64,000 bases of DNA from JANPIX01 sp031425195 (GCA_031425195.1 JANPIX010000017.1:1-64000), one strand, 5' to 3'; counted from the first letter of the stretch, positions 32,861-43,025 are shown. Notes: generated from the sequence alone by a model not told the origin. Program-made: numbers and translations.

Positions 32861-33130
32861 TTAATGCAACCTGAACTCGCCCACCACATTGCGCCATTCG
32901 CCGGGTGCAATCAGCTTTCGATGCGTGAACCGAACCGAATGAAGCGGCCCTTCGATCTTGTCCTGCCAGAATTCGATGAACTTGAACAAAGCCGGATAGT
33001 CCGGCGCAAGATCATAATCCTGCCAGATGAAACTGTTCAGCACGCTGCGATGATCGGGCAGGCGGTAATACATTTCCGCCGTCGTCAGCCCGTATCCACG
33101 CAGCATTTTTTCGGTTTCAACGCCCACCAT
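32861..33130 (-). CDS. usg: Usg-family protein
   Basis: An 89-aa protein matching the Usg family of alphaproteobacteria. Typical blocks are LRGYGLTTAEMYYRLPDHRSVLNSFIWQDYDLAPDYP, FIEFWQDKIEGPLHSVRF and a C-terminal VVGEFRLH. Function is unknown. The ATG at 33130 has GGAGG seven bases away, which decides the start against an ATG at 33196. It stands alone, divergent from gyrA. Confidence 0.88.
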   Translation of the reverse strand: MVGVETEKMLRGYGLTTAEMYYRLPDHRSVLNSFIWQDYDLAPDYPALFKFIEFWQDKIEGPLHSVRFTHRKLIAPGEWRNVVGEFRLH

Positions 33131-33321
33131 TTGAACCTCCGTCAACTGCCTCTTTTTCAACTCTGCCAGATTCGATTTTATTTTCAATGAAAACAATCTG
33201 TTGGCACTTCCTCACACCGGCTGCCAGATGGTCGGATCGCCAACCATTGCACCCCATGGATGGGATGGTGTAATGTCTTACCAACTAAATATGGTTCCCC
33301 AACCGGGAAGATGCGAACGAC

Positions 33322-36045
33322 ATGAACGACACACCAGAAGATATTGAAGACACTGGCGAAAAGCCGGATCGCCCGGCGCACGCGGGGCCGCAGATCGATA
33401 TCGCCGCCGAAATGAAGACGGCCTATCTCGATTACGCGATGAGCGTGATCGTCAGCCGCGCGATCCCCGATCTGCGCGACGGCCTGAAACCGGTGCACCG
33501 CCGCGTTCTGTTCGCGATGCACGAAACCGGCAACACCAGCGACAAGCCCTACCGCAAATCGGCCCGCCCGGTGGGCGACACGATGGGCAAGTATCACCCC
33601 CACGGCGACAGCTCGATCTATGACGCCTTGGTGCGGATGGCCCAGCCCTTCAGCATGTCGCTCAAGCTATTGGACGGACAGGGGAATTTCGGCTCCATGG
33701 ACGGCGATAACCCCGCCGCAATGCGCTATACCGAAGTGCGGATGGACAAGCCCGCCGCCTTTCTTCTGGCCGATATCGACAAGGATACCGTCGATTTTCA
33801 GGACAACTACGACGGCAAGGACCGCGAACCCACAGTCCTGCCCGCGCGCTTTCCCAACATGCTCGTCAACGGCGCGGGCGGCATCGCCGTCGGCATGGCC
33901 ACCAACATCCCGCCCCATAATCTGGGCGAGGTAATTGACGGCACCCTGGCGCTGATCGCCGATCCCGACATGTCCACCGAACAGCTGATGGACATCATCC
34001 CCGCCCCGGATTTTCCCACCGGAGCGCAGATCTTGGGCCGGTCCGGCGCGCGCAAGGCATATCTTGAGGGGCGCGGGTCCGTCATCATCCGCGCCAAGAC
34101 CCATATCGAGGAAATCCGCAAAGACCGCTTTGCCATCATCGTTGACGAAATTCCCTATCAGGTGAACAAGGCCACGATGATCGAACGCATCGCCGAAATG
34201 GTGCGCGAAAAGCGGATCGAGGGGATTTCCCACGTTCAGGACGAATCCGACCGTATCGGGGTGCGGGTCGTGATCGAACTCAAACGCGACGCCACGGCCG
34301 ATGTTGTCCTGAACCAGCTTTACCGTTTCACCACGATGCAGGTCAGTTTCGGCTGCAACATGCTGGCCCTGAACGGCGGGCGCCCGGAACAGTTGACACT
34401 CCGCGATTTCCTCAGCTATTTCATCACCTTCCGCGAGGATGTTGTGGCACGTCGCACGGCATACGAACTCCGCCGCGCCCGCGAGCGCAGCCATGTTCTG
34501 TGCGGTCTGGCCGTGGCCGTGTCCAACGTCGATGAAGTGGTGGCAACCATCCGCTCCTCCGCCGACCCGGCCGAGGCGCGCGACCGTCTGATGACCCGCC
34601 GCTGGCCTGCAGGTGAAATCATCCCGTTCATCAAACTGATCGACGATCCGTCGCATCCGGTGAATGACGATGGCACCTACAACCTGTCCGAAGTGCAGGC
34701 CCGCGCCATCCTGGACCTGCGCCTGCAACGGCTGACAGCGCTTGGTGTCAAGGAAGTTACTGACGAACTTCAGGAACTTGCCGCCAAGATCAAGGACTTC
34801 CTTGAAATTCTGGGCAGCCGTGACCGTATCATGGCAATCATCTCTGACGAACTGCGCGAAGTGCGCGCCCTGTTCGCAGTGCCGCGTCGGACGGAAATCG
34901 TCGACTGGGCCGGCGACATGGAAGACGAAGATCTGATCGAACGCGAAGACATGGTCGTGACCATCACGTCCGGCGGCTATATCAAGCGCACACCGCTTGT
35001 CGAATTCCGCAGCCAGAACCGTGGCGGCAAGGGTCTGTCGTCGATGTCCACGAAAGAAGATGACGTCGTCACCACTCTGTTCGTGGCCAACACGCACACG
35101 AACCTGCTGTTCTTCACGACCGACGGGATGGTTTATAAACTCAAGACTTGGCGCCTGCCCCTTGCCGGGCGTCAGGCCAAGGGTAAGGCCATGGTCAACC
35201 TGCTGCCCATCGCAGCCGGGGTGTCGATTGCCGCGCTGATGCCGGTGGACGTGCCCGAAGAAGAATGGGCCGAACTTCAGATCGTCTTCGCGACAAGCGA
35301 CGGCGACGTGCGGCAGAATGACCTATCCGATTTTACCAACGTAAAGCGCAACGGCAAGATCGCGATGAACCTGCCCGAGGGTGTGTTTCTGGTGAATGCC
35401 GCGATTGCCGACGAAAACGACGACGTGATGCTGGTCACCGCACTGGGCCGTGCGATCCGGTTTCCGACCACCGAAATCCGTGTGTTCAAATCGCGCGGAT
35501 CAACCGGGGTGCGGGGGATTCGCGTGGGCAAGGGTGACAAGGTGGTGTCGATGGCGATCATCCGCCATTTCGAGGCTGATCCGGCGGAACGTGTGGCTTA
35601 CCTCAAGCAGCGCCGCCTGATGGCAGGCACCGTGGAGGATGAGGCAGAGGCGGATGATGATGACGAAGCGGTCAGCGCAGGCCAGCTCAGCACCGAACGC
35701 TATGCCGAAATGTCGGCGGCCGAAGACCTGATCCTGACGATCACCAAGATGGGGGCGGGAAAACTGTCGTCCAGCCACGATTACCCGGTGCGCGGACGCG
35801 GCGGCATGGGTGTCAAGGCGATGGATGGCGCGATGCGGGGTGGCCCGCTTGTTGCGTCCTTCCCTGTCGATCTGTCCGATCAAATCATGCTCGCCACCTC
35901 TACCGGCCAATCCATCCGCGTGCCTGTCGATCAGATCAGCTTCCGTTCGCGCTCGGCAGGCGGGGTGCGGGTGTTTACCCTGTCGGGCGAAGAAGAAGTG
36001 GTGTCCGTGGCCCGCGTCGCCGAACAGGGCGAAGCCGAGGTATGA
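33322..36045 (+). CDS. gyrA: DNA gyrase subunit A
   Basis: A 907-aa subunit that breaks and rejoins DNA in the gyrase A2B2 complex. The breakage domain contains AMRYTEVRM with the catalytic Tyr, and the quinolone region HPHGDSSIYDALVRMAQPF keeps the usual Ser and Asp. The C-terminal beta-pinwheel has the GyrA box as QNRGGKG. An acidic stretch EDEAEADDDDEAV at about 771-783 interrupts the pinwheel, as is common in alphaproteobacteria. The start follows an open non-coding gap; no strong ribosome site is visible. The next gene overlaps its stop by four bases. Confidence 0.96.
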   Translation: MNDTPEDIEDTGEKPDRPAHAGPQIDIAAEMKTAYLDYAMSVIVSRAIPDLRDGLKPVHRRVLFAMHETGNTSDKPYRKSARPVGDTMGKYHPHGDSSIYDALVRMAQPFSMSLKLLDGQGNFGSMDGDNPAAMRYTEVRMDKPAAFLLADIDKDTVDFQDNYDGKDREPTVLPARFPNMLVNGAGGIAVGMATNIPPHNLGEVIDGTLALIADPDMSTEQLMDIIPAPDFPTGAQILGRSGARKAYLEGRGSVIIRAKTHIEEIRKDRFAIIVDEIPYQVNKATMIERIAEMVREKRIEGISHVQDESDRIGVRVVIELKRDATADVVLNQLYRFTTMQVSFGCNMLALNGGRPEQLTLRDFLSYFITFREDVVARRTAYELRRARERSHVLCGLAVAVSNVDEVVATIRSSADPAEARDRLMTRRWPAGEIIPFIKLIDDPSHPVNDDGTYNLSEVQARAILDLRLQRLTALGVKEVTDELQELAAKIKDFLEILGSRDRIMAIISDELREVRALFAVPRRTEIVDWAGDMEDEDLIEREDMVVTITSGGYIKRTPLVEFRSQNRGGKGLSSMSTKEDDVVTTLFVANTHTNLLFFTTDGMVYKLKTWRLPLAGRQAKGKAMVNLLPIAAGVSIAALMPVDVPEEEWAELQIVFATSDGDVRQNDLSDFTNVKRNGKIAMNLPEGVFLVNAAIADENDDVMLVTALGRAIRFPTTEIRVFKSRGSTGVRGIRVGKGDKVVSMAIIRHFEADPAERVAYLKQRRLMAGTVEDEAEADDDDEAVSAGQLSTERYAEMSAAEDLILTITKMGAGKLSSSHDYPVRGRGGMGVKAMDGAMRGGPLVASFPVDLSDQIMLATSTGQSIRVPVDQISFRSRSAGGVRVFTLSGEEEVVSVARVAEQGEAEV

Positions 36046-36365
36046 TCGACCGTCTGGCAGCGCGGCTTGACGCTTTGGCGGCGCAGGGGGCCGCGATGAC
36101 CTACGGTGACCTCGCGCGCGATCTGGAAGTTCCCGGCCCCGGCAGCATTGCAACGCTGACCGGGGCGCTGGAAACCCTGATGGAACAGGATGCACAGGCC
36201 GGACGCCCGCTGCGCGCCGCGTTGTGCCGGTCACGCTTGTCAGAACTGCCGGCGCAGGGGTTTTTCGATCACGCCGCCCGTCTTGGCTGTTACAACGGTG
36301 AAGATGCCCAAACCTTTGTGATGAACATGCGCACTGCCCTTTTCCAGGCGGCCAAGTCGCGCTAG
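36042..36365 (+). CDS. Conserved-looking protein coupled to gyrA
   Basis: A 107-aa protein of unknown function. The ATG overlaps the gyrA stop, so translation is coupled. The N-terminal part (about 1-45), with MTYGDLARDLEVPGPGSIATLTGALETL, looks like a small helix-turn-helix or winged-helix domain. The second part has RPLRAALCRSRLSELPAQGFFDHAARLG. The sequence recalls the DNA-binding domain of alkyltransferase-like proteins, but there is no catalytic PCHR. I am not confident of a family. Confidence 0.65.
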   Translation: MIDRLAARLDALAAQGAAMTYGDLARDLEVPGPGSIATLTGALETLMEQDAQAGRPLRAALCRSRLSELPAQGFFDHAARLGCYNGEDAQTFVMNMRTALFQAAKSR

Positions 36366-36374
36366 ACCCTGCCC

Positions 36375-37703
36375 ATGACAAAACACCTTCACATCATCGG
36401 CGGCGGCATGGCCGGGGCCGAAGCCGCCTGGCAGGCCGCCACCATGGGAGTTCCCGTCGTCCTGCACGAAATGCGCCCCAAGGTCGGCACCTTTGCCCAC
36501 CGCACCGGCCATTTCGCCGAAATGGTCTGTTCCAATTCGTTCCGGTCCGACGATGATGAACGCAATGCGGTGGGCTTGCTGCACTGGGAAATGCGGCAGG
36601 CAAACGGGCTGATCATGGAAATGGCCACTGCCCACAAACTTCCCGCAGGCGGTGCCCTTGCCGTCGACCGCGATCCTTTTGCCGAGGCGGTAACGGCGCG
36701 CCTTTTGTCCCATCCGCTGATCACGGCGGAATACGGCGAAGTGGCGGACCTTCCCACCGACGGCCACTGGATCATCGCCACAGGCCCGCTGACCAGTTCG
36801 GCCCTGGCGGAAAGCATCCGCGCCGCCACCGGGGCAGATGCGCTCGCGTTCTTTGATGCAATCGCCCCCATCGTCTATGCGGATTCGGTGGATATGTCGG
36901 TCGCCTGGATGCAGTCGCGCTATGACAAGGGCGAAACGGTGGAAGAACAGACCGCCTACATGAACTGCCCGATGGACCGCGCCGAATACGAGGCATTCAT
37001 CGACGCCGTGCTGGCCGCCGACAAGACCGAATTCCACGAAGGCGAAACCGCAGGGTATTTCGACGGCTGCCTGCCACTGGAAGTGATGGCCGAACGCGGC
37101 CGCGAAACGCCGCGCTTTGGCCCGATGAAGCCTGTCGGCCTGACGAACCCGCACCGCCCGGAAAAGCCCTATGCCGTCGTCCAGTTGCGCCGCGATAACA
37201 AACTGGGCACGCTTTACAACATCGTGGGCTTCCAGACCAAGATGAAGTACGGCGCGCAAACCAATGTTTTCAAGATGATTCCCGGCTTGCAGAACGCCAG
37301 CTTTGCGCGTCTTGGCGGCATCCACCGCAACACCTTTATCAATTCGCCGACCTTGCTCGACGATCAGATGCGGCTGAAATCACACCCCCACATCCGCTTT
37401 GCCGGGCAGATCACCGGCGTCGAAGGCTATGTCGAAAGTGCCGCCATGGGTTTGCTTGCAGGCCGGATGGCGGCGGCCGAGATTCTGGGCAGGGAACTCA
37501 CAGCACCGCCGCCAGACACCGCGATGGGCGCGCTTGTCACCCACATCACCGGCGGGGCCGAGGCAAAGACGTTTCAACCGATGAACGTCAATTTCGGGCT
37601 GTTTCCCCCGATCGACGCCAAAGGCGGGCGCAAGGGGCGCAAGGATCGTTACAAGGCCTATACCGACCGGGCGAAAGACGCGTTTTCGGCATGGCTTTCG
37701 TAA
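36375..37703 (+). CDS. trmFO: Methylenetetrahydrofolate-tRNA-(uracil-5-)-methyltransferase
   Basis: A 442-aa flavoprotein that makes ribothymidine at U54 of tRNA using methylene-THF. It has the N-terminal FAD motif HIIGGGMAGAEAAWQAATMG, then EMVCSNSFRSDDDERNAVGLLHWEMRQ, and the C-terminal INVNFGLFPPI-like block (MNVNFGLFPPIDAKGGRKGRKDRY). It is part of the gyrA-trmFO-gluQRS run. Its end overlaps gluQRS by 13 bases. Confidence 0.95.
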   Translation: MTKHLHIIGGGMAGAEAAWQAATMGVPVVLHEMRPKVGTFAHRTGHFAEMVCSNSFRSDDDERNAVGLLHWEMRQANGLIMEMATAHKLPAGGALAVDRDPFAEAVTARLLSHPLITAEYGEVADLPTDGHWIIATGPLTSSALAESIRAATGADALAFFDAIAPIVYADSVDMSVAWMQSRYDKGETVEEQTAYMNCPMDRAEYEAFIDAVLAADKTEFHEGETAGYFDGCLPLEVMAERGRETPRFGPMKPVGLTNPHRPEKPYAVVQLRRDNKLGTLYNIVGFQTKMKYGAQTNVFKMIPGLQNASFARLGGIHRNTFINSPTLLDDQMRLKSHPHIRFAGQITGVEGYVESAAMGLLAGRMAAAEILGRELTAPPPDTAMGALVTHITGGAEAKTFQPMNVNFGLFPPIDAKGGRKGRKDRYKAYTDRAKDAFSAWLS

Positions 37704-38530
37704 CGCGTTTCGCACCGTCACCGACAGGCCCGCTGCATCTGGGCCATGCCTATTCGGCGATACTCGGGCACGATATGGCCCACCGTGCGGGCGGTCAGTT
37801 CCGCGTCCGCATGGAAGATACCGATCTGCTCCGCAGTCGCCCTGACTATGAACAGGGGATACTTGATGATCTGGCGTGGCTTGGCCTGACGTGGGACGGG
37901 CCAGTTGAGCGGCAATCAACCAAGATCGCCCAGTATAATGTGCGGCTCGAACGGCTGGCCGGGCGCGGCCTGCTGTACCCCTGCGCCTGCACAAGATCGG
38001 ACCTCCGCGCGGCGCTGTCGGCCCCGCAGGAAGGTGTCACCTTCAACGTCTATCCCGGCACCTGCCGCCATCGCCCGCTGTCCAGCCGCACCCCAGAAGA
38101 CGCGCTGCGCCTTGATCTCACGGCAGCCCTTGACGCACTCGCCGAACACGACCTGCGGTTCGTCGAAACCGGCCCTGCGAAATCCGGCGCGCATGTTGTC
38201 GACCCCGTTCTTGCCACAACGCGGATCGGCGACGTGGTGCTGTCGCGCAAGGGCGAAGATATCGTGGCCTACTTCCTCGCCTCGGCTTTTGATGATGCGG
38301 ATGACGGAATCACCCATGTTGTCCGGGGCGAAGACCTGTTCGAATTCACGGCGATACAGGTGATCCTGCAACACCTGTTTGACCTTCCCACGCCCGTCTA
38401 CCACCATCATCGCCTGATCCGCGACGACCACGGCAAGCGCCTTGCCAAACGCGATGACGCGCGTGCCATATCGAAATACCGCGCCGAAGGGGCGACACCC
38501 GCCGAGATCCGGCGGATGGTTGGCCTGTGA
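37691..38530 (+). CDS. gluQRS: Glutamyl-Q tRNA(Asp) synthetase
   Basis: A 279-aa truncated glutamyl-tRNA synthetase paralog that glutamylates queuosine at position 34 of tRNA(Asp). It has the class I HIGH-type motif FAPSPTGPLHLGHAYSAI and the KMSKS-type LAKRDDARAI, and lacks an anticodon-binding domain. It also has the zinc-site cysteines YPCACTRSDLR and TCRHRPL. It directly abuts queA tail-to-tail with zero spacing. Both act in the queuosine pathway, and the tRNA it modifies (tRNA-Asp) is encoded at about 59.3 kb. Confidence 0.92.
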   Translation: MAFVTRFAPSPTGPLHLGHAYSAILGHDMAHRAGGQFRVRMEDTDLLRSRPDYEQGILDDLAWLGLTWDGPVERQSTKIAQYNVRLERLAGRGLLYPCACTRSDLRAALSAPQEGVTFNVYPGTCRHRPLSSRTPEDALRLDLTAALDALAEHDLRFVETGPAKSGAHVVDPVLATTRIGDVVLSRKGEDIVAYFLASAFDDADDGITHVVRGEDLFEFTAIQVILQHLFDLPTPVYHHHRLIRDDHGKRLAKRDDARAISKYRAEGATPAEIRRMVGL

Positions 38531-39580
38531 TCAGGGAATAAGCAGCGACGCATCGCCATACGAAAAGAACCGGTACCCGTCGCGCACCGCATGGTCATAG
38601 ACGCGCCGCATCCGCTCCACCCCCATCAGCGCGGACACGAGCATCAGAAGCGTCGATTTCGGCAGATGGAAATTCGTCATCAGCGCGTCGGTCACCCGAA
38701 ACTGAAAACCGGGATAGATGAAAATGTCGGTCGTCCCCGTCCAGGGCCGCAGGGAACCATCCGCCCCCACCGCCGATTCGATCAGGCGAAGCGCCGTCGT
38801 TCCCACCGGAATGATCCGCCCGCCCGCCGCCTTGGTTGCGTTGATCTCTGCCGCCGCAGCGGGGCGCACCTCGCCCCATTCCGCGTGCATCCGGTGGGTG
38901 GCCACATCGTCCACCTTCACCGGCAGAAACGTGCCCGCACCAACGTGCAGTGTCACTTCGGTCATCTCGACACCCCGGGCCACCAGTGCGGCCAGAAGTT
39001 CGGCATCGAAGTGCAGCGACGCGGTTGGCGCGGCGACGGCCCCGGAATGGCGCGCGAAAACAGTCTGATAATCGGTCTGGTCCTGCGCATCGGGCGCACG
39101 CAGCGCCGCGATATAGGGCGGCAAGGGCATCACCCCCGCCTCCGCCAGTGCCGCGTCGAAATCGTCCCCCTCAAGGTTGAACCGCAACGCCATGTCGGCC
39201 TCGCCCTTGGCCACCACATCCGCAGAAAGGGCGTCTGAAAACACGATCCGCTCCCCCGCCGCCACCTTGCGCAACGGTTTGCCCAAAGCCCGCCAATCGC
39301 CTGAAGCCAGTGGCTCCAGCAGCGTCACCTCGATTTTCGCGGTCACCTCCCCCTGCCCTGACATGCGCCTCCGCTGGCCCGTCAGTCGCGCGGGAATGAC
39401 CTTGGTATTATTCAGAACCAGCCGGTCGCCGGGGCGAAACACATCGACCAGATCGCGCACATGCAGGTCGCGTAAGCCGTCGCCTTCGGCCAGCAACAAC
39501 CGCGCTGACGTGCGGGGCCGTGCGGGCCGCGTGGCGATCAGCGCTTCGGGCAGATCGAAATCGAAATCAGACAGCTTCAT
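38531..39580 (-). CDS. queA: S-adenosylmethionine:tRNA ribosyltransferase-isomerase
   Basis: A 349-aa enzyme that transfers ribose from SAM to 7-aminomethyl-7-deazaguanine in tRNA, giving epoxyqueuosine. Visible blocks are FDFDLPEALIATRPARPRTSARLL at the N-terminus, VLNNTKVIPARLTG, TLHVGAGTFLPVK and NFHLPKSTLLMLVSALMG. The start overlaps the end of the large YhdP-like gene by four bases, an unusual partner for queA. It converges with gluQRS, so both queuosine genes end at 38530/38531. Confidence 0.95.
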   Translation of the reverse strand: MKLSDFDFDLPEALIATRPARPRTSARLLLAEGDGLRDLHVRDLVDVFRPGDRLVLNNTKVIPARLTGQRRRMSGQGEVTAKIEVTLLEPLASGDWRALGKPLRKVAAGERIVFSDALSADVVAKGEADMALRFNLEGDDFDAALAEAGVMPLPPYIAALRAPDAQDQTDYQTVFARHSGAVAAPTASLHFDAELLAALVARGVEMTEVTLHVGAGTFLPVKVDDVATHRMHAEWGEVRPAAAAEINATKAAGGRIIPVGTTALRLIESAVGADGSLRPWTGTTDIFIYPGFQFRVTDALMTNFHLPKSTLLMLVSALMGVERMRRVYDHAVRDGYRFFSYGDASLLIP

Positions 39581-42500
39581 CCGTTGCTTTCCGGTCTGGA
39601 CAGCACCGGGGCCGGCTGCCGAAAAATCTCGCGGAACATCCCCGGCGTCAGAATCGACAAGGGATTGACGCTGACCTCAGGGTCGGCGGCCGTGCCCGTC
39701 AGTTGATAGTTGAACCCGAACAACCCCTCGCGCTGACGCGAAAACAGGCCGGTGATCCCGTTCAGGATATAGATCGGTGAAATCACGCCCTGCATCTGCA
39801 ACCGTTTCGTTCCCGTCACATACAGCCCCGCCATCGACACGCCGATGGACGCCCCCACTGCCGACGCGCGTGTCACCTCGATCGCTTCGGGCGTCAACAG
39901 GAATTCCGCTTCGGCATTGTTGAACAACAGGCCCGACTGGCCCATCTGTTCGATCAAACCGATCACACTGACGGCGTTCAGCAGTTCCGCCAGCACCGGC
40001 GCATTGCGCACCCGCAGATTGCTGGCTGTTGCTGTTCCGTTGTAATGCCCCGCCGGCCCGGCGGGAAGCATCTGCATATCCAGATTGCCGCCCCGCGCGT
40101 CTGCAAAAATCCCCGCTGCTGCCAGAACCGCCCCGGCATCGTCCGACAGGATCCGCACACCCGTGCCCCGCGCCACTGGCGCCACGGCCCCGGAAATCGC
40201 CGCGGCACCGTTCACCAGGGCCGTGAAGTTGCCGCGAAACCCGCCGCTGCGCTGAAACCTGCCGCTGAAACTGGTAAGGTCGATGCTGTCCGAAACGGTC
40301 AGCCGGTCAAGCCGCACGGGGATTTCGCCCCCGCTGCCCCCGCCCTCGCCTCCCTTGCCCGATGCAAAGGTCATGCGCCGCATGTCCACACGCCCGCCCG
40401 TCACCGAAATGGCCGGTGATTGGCCCGCACCCTGCCCGGTCAGCACCACTTCGGCATCCAGCCAGTCGTCCAGTTCCACCTGCGACAGGCGCGCCACGTC
40501 AAGCCCGCCGCTTGGCCGCAGATCGACGGTCCCCTCCACAGTCAGGCCCGACGCCTGAAGCCGTAACTGATCCACCCGCCCCAGTTTGCCCAGACGTGCC
40601 GTCACCTCAAGAGTGCCTGCCCCCGGCGCAGGCTTGGTCCAGCCAAGTTCGGGCAGCGAAAGGCCCACACCGCGCAGTTGCGATGTCAGAACCAGACGCG
40701 CATCGCGCCCCCGCTGCAAGTCAATCACCACATCGCCCTTGCCCGCACCTGACACCGCCCCTTTGGGCAGACCAAGCCCGAACGCCGTCACCGCATTGGG
40801 CGACAGTTCGACCACGCCCGCGATCCGGGACTTTCCCTTGTCTTCGGGCGCGAAGCCTTGGGTGAACTGCCCCTCGAACCCCACACCATCCAGCGTGGCC
40901 TGCCCCGAAATCACCATGCCCGACGGATCGGCCTGCAAGGTCAGGGCCTTGGCCGCCAGATCCCGCCCCGGCACCAGAACCGACGAAGTGAAATCGTGGA
41001 TCGTCCCCGTCACCTCATAGCGGATCGATTTCAACGGGATTTTTGGCACCAAGGGCAACCGCAGCAGCGTCTCCGTAACCGCCCGCCCCTCGCCCAGATC
41101 AACTCCGCGCCCGGCCTTTGTCAGAAAGGCAAAGGGCGGTTCGTCCAACAAAGACAACGTCGCCGTCAGCGAACTGTCCGCCTTCAGCCGCACCTCGGCC
41201 TGTGCCGGGCGCTGCGTGATGTCGAGCACGGAAAACACCGAACCCGTCATGTCGATATCCCCGCCCTTCGGCGGCGTCACCCGGCCCTTGTCCAGCACCA
41301 TGGTAAAGGTGCTGCCTTCGATGGTGGCATAACCCGCGCCGTCGCGGATCGGCGGCAGGGTTTTCAGGAACCGCACATCCGTCCCGGCGAATTCGTAATT
41401 CATCGACAGCCGTGGTTCCTGCCCCGGTTTCAGGCGCAGCGCCGCCTTCACGTCGAACAAAAGGCTGTCCTGCACGTTTTCCACGAGCCACTTGCGGGTG
41501 TTTGGCACCAGGCTCACCGGCCACAGGGCCATCAGTTTCTGATGCGCAATCTCGTTCAGCCCCAGGTCAAGCGCCAGTTCCCAGCCCTTGTCGCTTGCCG
41601 CCGCGCGCCCGTGTGCCAGCACCCGCCGGTCTTCGTCCACCAGCGCCATCTGCCCGATGTCCAGAACAAACGGATCAAGCTGCAACCGCACATCCAGCGC
41701 ACCGTCATCGAACCGCATCGGTTCCTCAAACAGGCCCTCGGGATCGACCATCACCTCGTCAAAGCTGATCTGCGTCAGAAACTCCGACGGTATTCCCGTG
41801 GCCACGCCCCGCAGCAAAACCTGCCCCCGCGCCTTCAGCCGGACAGAAGCCCCGTCCACGGTGATTTCGTCCAGCGCAAGGCGTTCGGTCTTGCTGTCGA
41901 ACCGCAGATACATCCCCGCCCTGTCAAACGCGATGGGCTTGGCCGCAGGAGTTGGCTGCAACACACCCGCCCCGATTTCGAGCCGCCCTTCAAGGGTGCC
42001 AACCCGCCCCGAGGCGTCAATGACGGTGGCAAGCTGCCCCGAGATCGGCGCGTTCAGCACCGACAGGAACCCCAGCGGCGCAATCTGCGCGGCAAGGTCG
42101 GACGCGGCAAGCCTGTCAACCGTGGCCGCGATCCGGGCGCTGGCGTCGGCCTTCTGGCTGACAATGGTCAGCGTCGCCTGCGATGGCGCGGCCCCTCCGG
42201 CCACCAGCGTCATGCCCAGTTGCGCGGCAACGGCGTCGGGGCGGTTTTCCACAGTCAGCCGCCCGTCGCCCACCTGCCAGACCCGGCCCGTTCGCGCATC
42301 CTCCAATGTCAGCGTCATGCCTTCTGCATCAATCTGCGTCAGGCCCTGCAACGCGGGCAAGGCAAAGGCCGCGTCCCCGATGTCCAACAGATCGGCGAAA
42401 CTTGCCACCTGCATGTCCGACCCTTCGCCCAGATCCAGATCGAACCGCCCGTCGCGGTCACGGCGCAAACTGGCCTTGGCACCCACGACGGTAAGCTGCT

Positions 42501-42927
42501 GGGGCCGAAGTTCGCCCTGCATCAGGGCATTGCCATCCAGAACGATCCGCGCTTCGGGCAGGGTGACAATCGTGCTGCCATCTGCCTGCAACAACCGCAA
42601 ATCCTGCATCTGCAACTGCGGCGTCCACCCCTGCGGCAGGGCCAGCGCGATCCCCCCGACGGAAAGCGTCATCGCGCTTGATCCGCGCAGCGGCGCGTTC
42701 AGGCGGCGTTCAATCTCGGTCACCGCCCAGCCGGGCACCCAGATCGCCCGCCCGCCGATGACAAACGCCGCCGTCAGCCCAACCGCCGCCAGCACCACAA
42801 GTGCCAACGCCACCCGCAGCACCGCCCGCAGCAGATGCGACATGCCCCGCACCGCCCGGCGACCGTGGCGTCGGTGCCGCTCTTTCCGTGTGGCCAAAGG
42901 CCGTATCTGCTCGGTCCCGCCGGTCAT
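39577..42927 (-). CDS. YhdP/AsmA-like large envelope protein (DUF3971-type)
   Basis: A 1116-aa protein with an N-terminal anchor (VLRVALALVVLAAVGLTAAFVIGGRA, about 35-60). A very long periplasmic beta-rich region carries repeated AsmA-like strands, and the C-terminal part reads MAGLYVTGTKRLQMQGVISPIYILNGITGLF, then REGLFGFNYQLTGTAADPEVSVNPLSILTPGMFREIF. This end is typical of the YhdP family, implicated in phospholipid transport to the outer membrane. The start is uncertain: the ATG at 42927 has an AGGA nearby, and 42843 (MSHLLRAV) is an alternative. It is translationally coupled to queA downstream. Confidence 0.88.
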   Translation of the reverse strand: MTGGTEQIRPLATRKERHRRHGRRAVRGMSHLLRAVLRVALALVVLAAVGLTAAFVIGGRAIWVPGWAVTEIERRLNAPLRGSSAMTLSVGGIALALPQGWTPQLQMQDLRLLQADGSTIVTLPEARIVLDGNALMQGELRPQQLTVVGAKASLRRDRDGRFDLDLGEGSDMQVASFADLLDIGDAAFALPALQGLTQIDAEGMTLTLEDARTGRVWQVGDGRLTVENRPDAVAAQLGMTLVAGGAAPSQATLTIVSQKADASARIAATVDRLAASDLAAQIAPLGFLSVLNAPISGQLATVIDASGRVGTLEGRLEIGAGVLQPTPAAKPIAFDRAGMYLRFDSKTERLALDEITVDGASVRLKARGQVLLRGVATGIPSEFLTQISFDEVMVDPEGLFEEPMRFDDGALDVRLQLDPFVLDIGQMALVDEDRRVLAHGRAAASDKGWELALDLGLNEIAHQKLMALWPVSLVPNTRKWLVENVQDSLLFDVKAALRLKPGQEPRLSMNYEFAGTDVRFLKTLPPIRDGAGYATIEGSTFTMVLDKGRVTPPKGGDIDMTGSVFSVLDITQRPAQAEVRLKADSSLTATLSLLDEPPFAFLTKAGRGVDLGEGRAVTETLLRLPLVPKIPLKSIRYEVTGTIHDFTSSVLVPGRDLAAKALTLQADPSGMVISGQATLDGVGFEGQFTQGFAPEDKGKSRIAGVVELSPNAVTAFGLGLPKGAVSGAGKGDVVIDLQRGRDARLVLTSQLRGVGLSLPELGWTKPAPGAGTLEVTARLGKLGRVDQLRLQASGLTVEGTVDLRPSGGLDVARLSQVELDDWLDAEVVLTGQGAGQSPAISVTGGRVDMRRMTFASGKGGEGGGSGGEIPVRLDRLTVSDSIDLTSFSGRFQRSGGFRGNFTALVNGAAAISGAVAPVARGTGVRILSDDAGAVLAAAGIFADARGGNLDMQMLPAGPAGHYNGTATASNLRVRNAPVLAELLNAVSVIGLIEQMGQSGLLFNNAEAEFLLTPEAIEVTRASAVGASIGVSMAGLYVTGTKRLQMQGVISPIYILNGITGLFSRQREGLFGFNYQLTGTAADPEVSVNPLSILTPGMFREIFRQPAPVLSRPESNG

Positions 42928-43025
42928 TCGTCCTGCAACCTTGTGCGAGCGTTCATTTCCCGACTTTATCTTTGCCCGATCCCGCCTAAAACACCTAATA
43001 ACACGTCATGCGCAAGGAGCCGCCA

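Noticed and set aside
33667..35097. Long open frame on the minus strand inside gyrA
   Set aside because: It lies wholly antisense to conserved gyrA and has His-rich, family-less composition.
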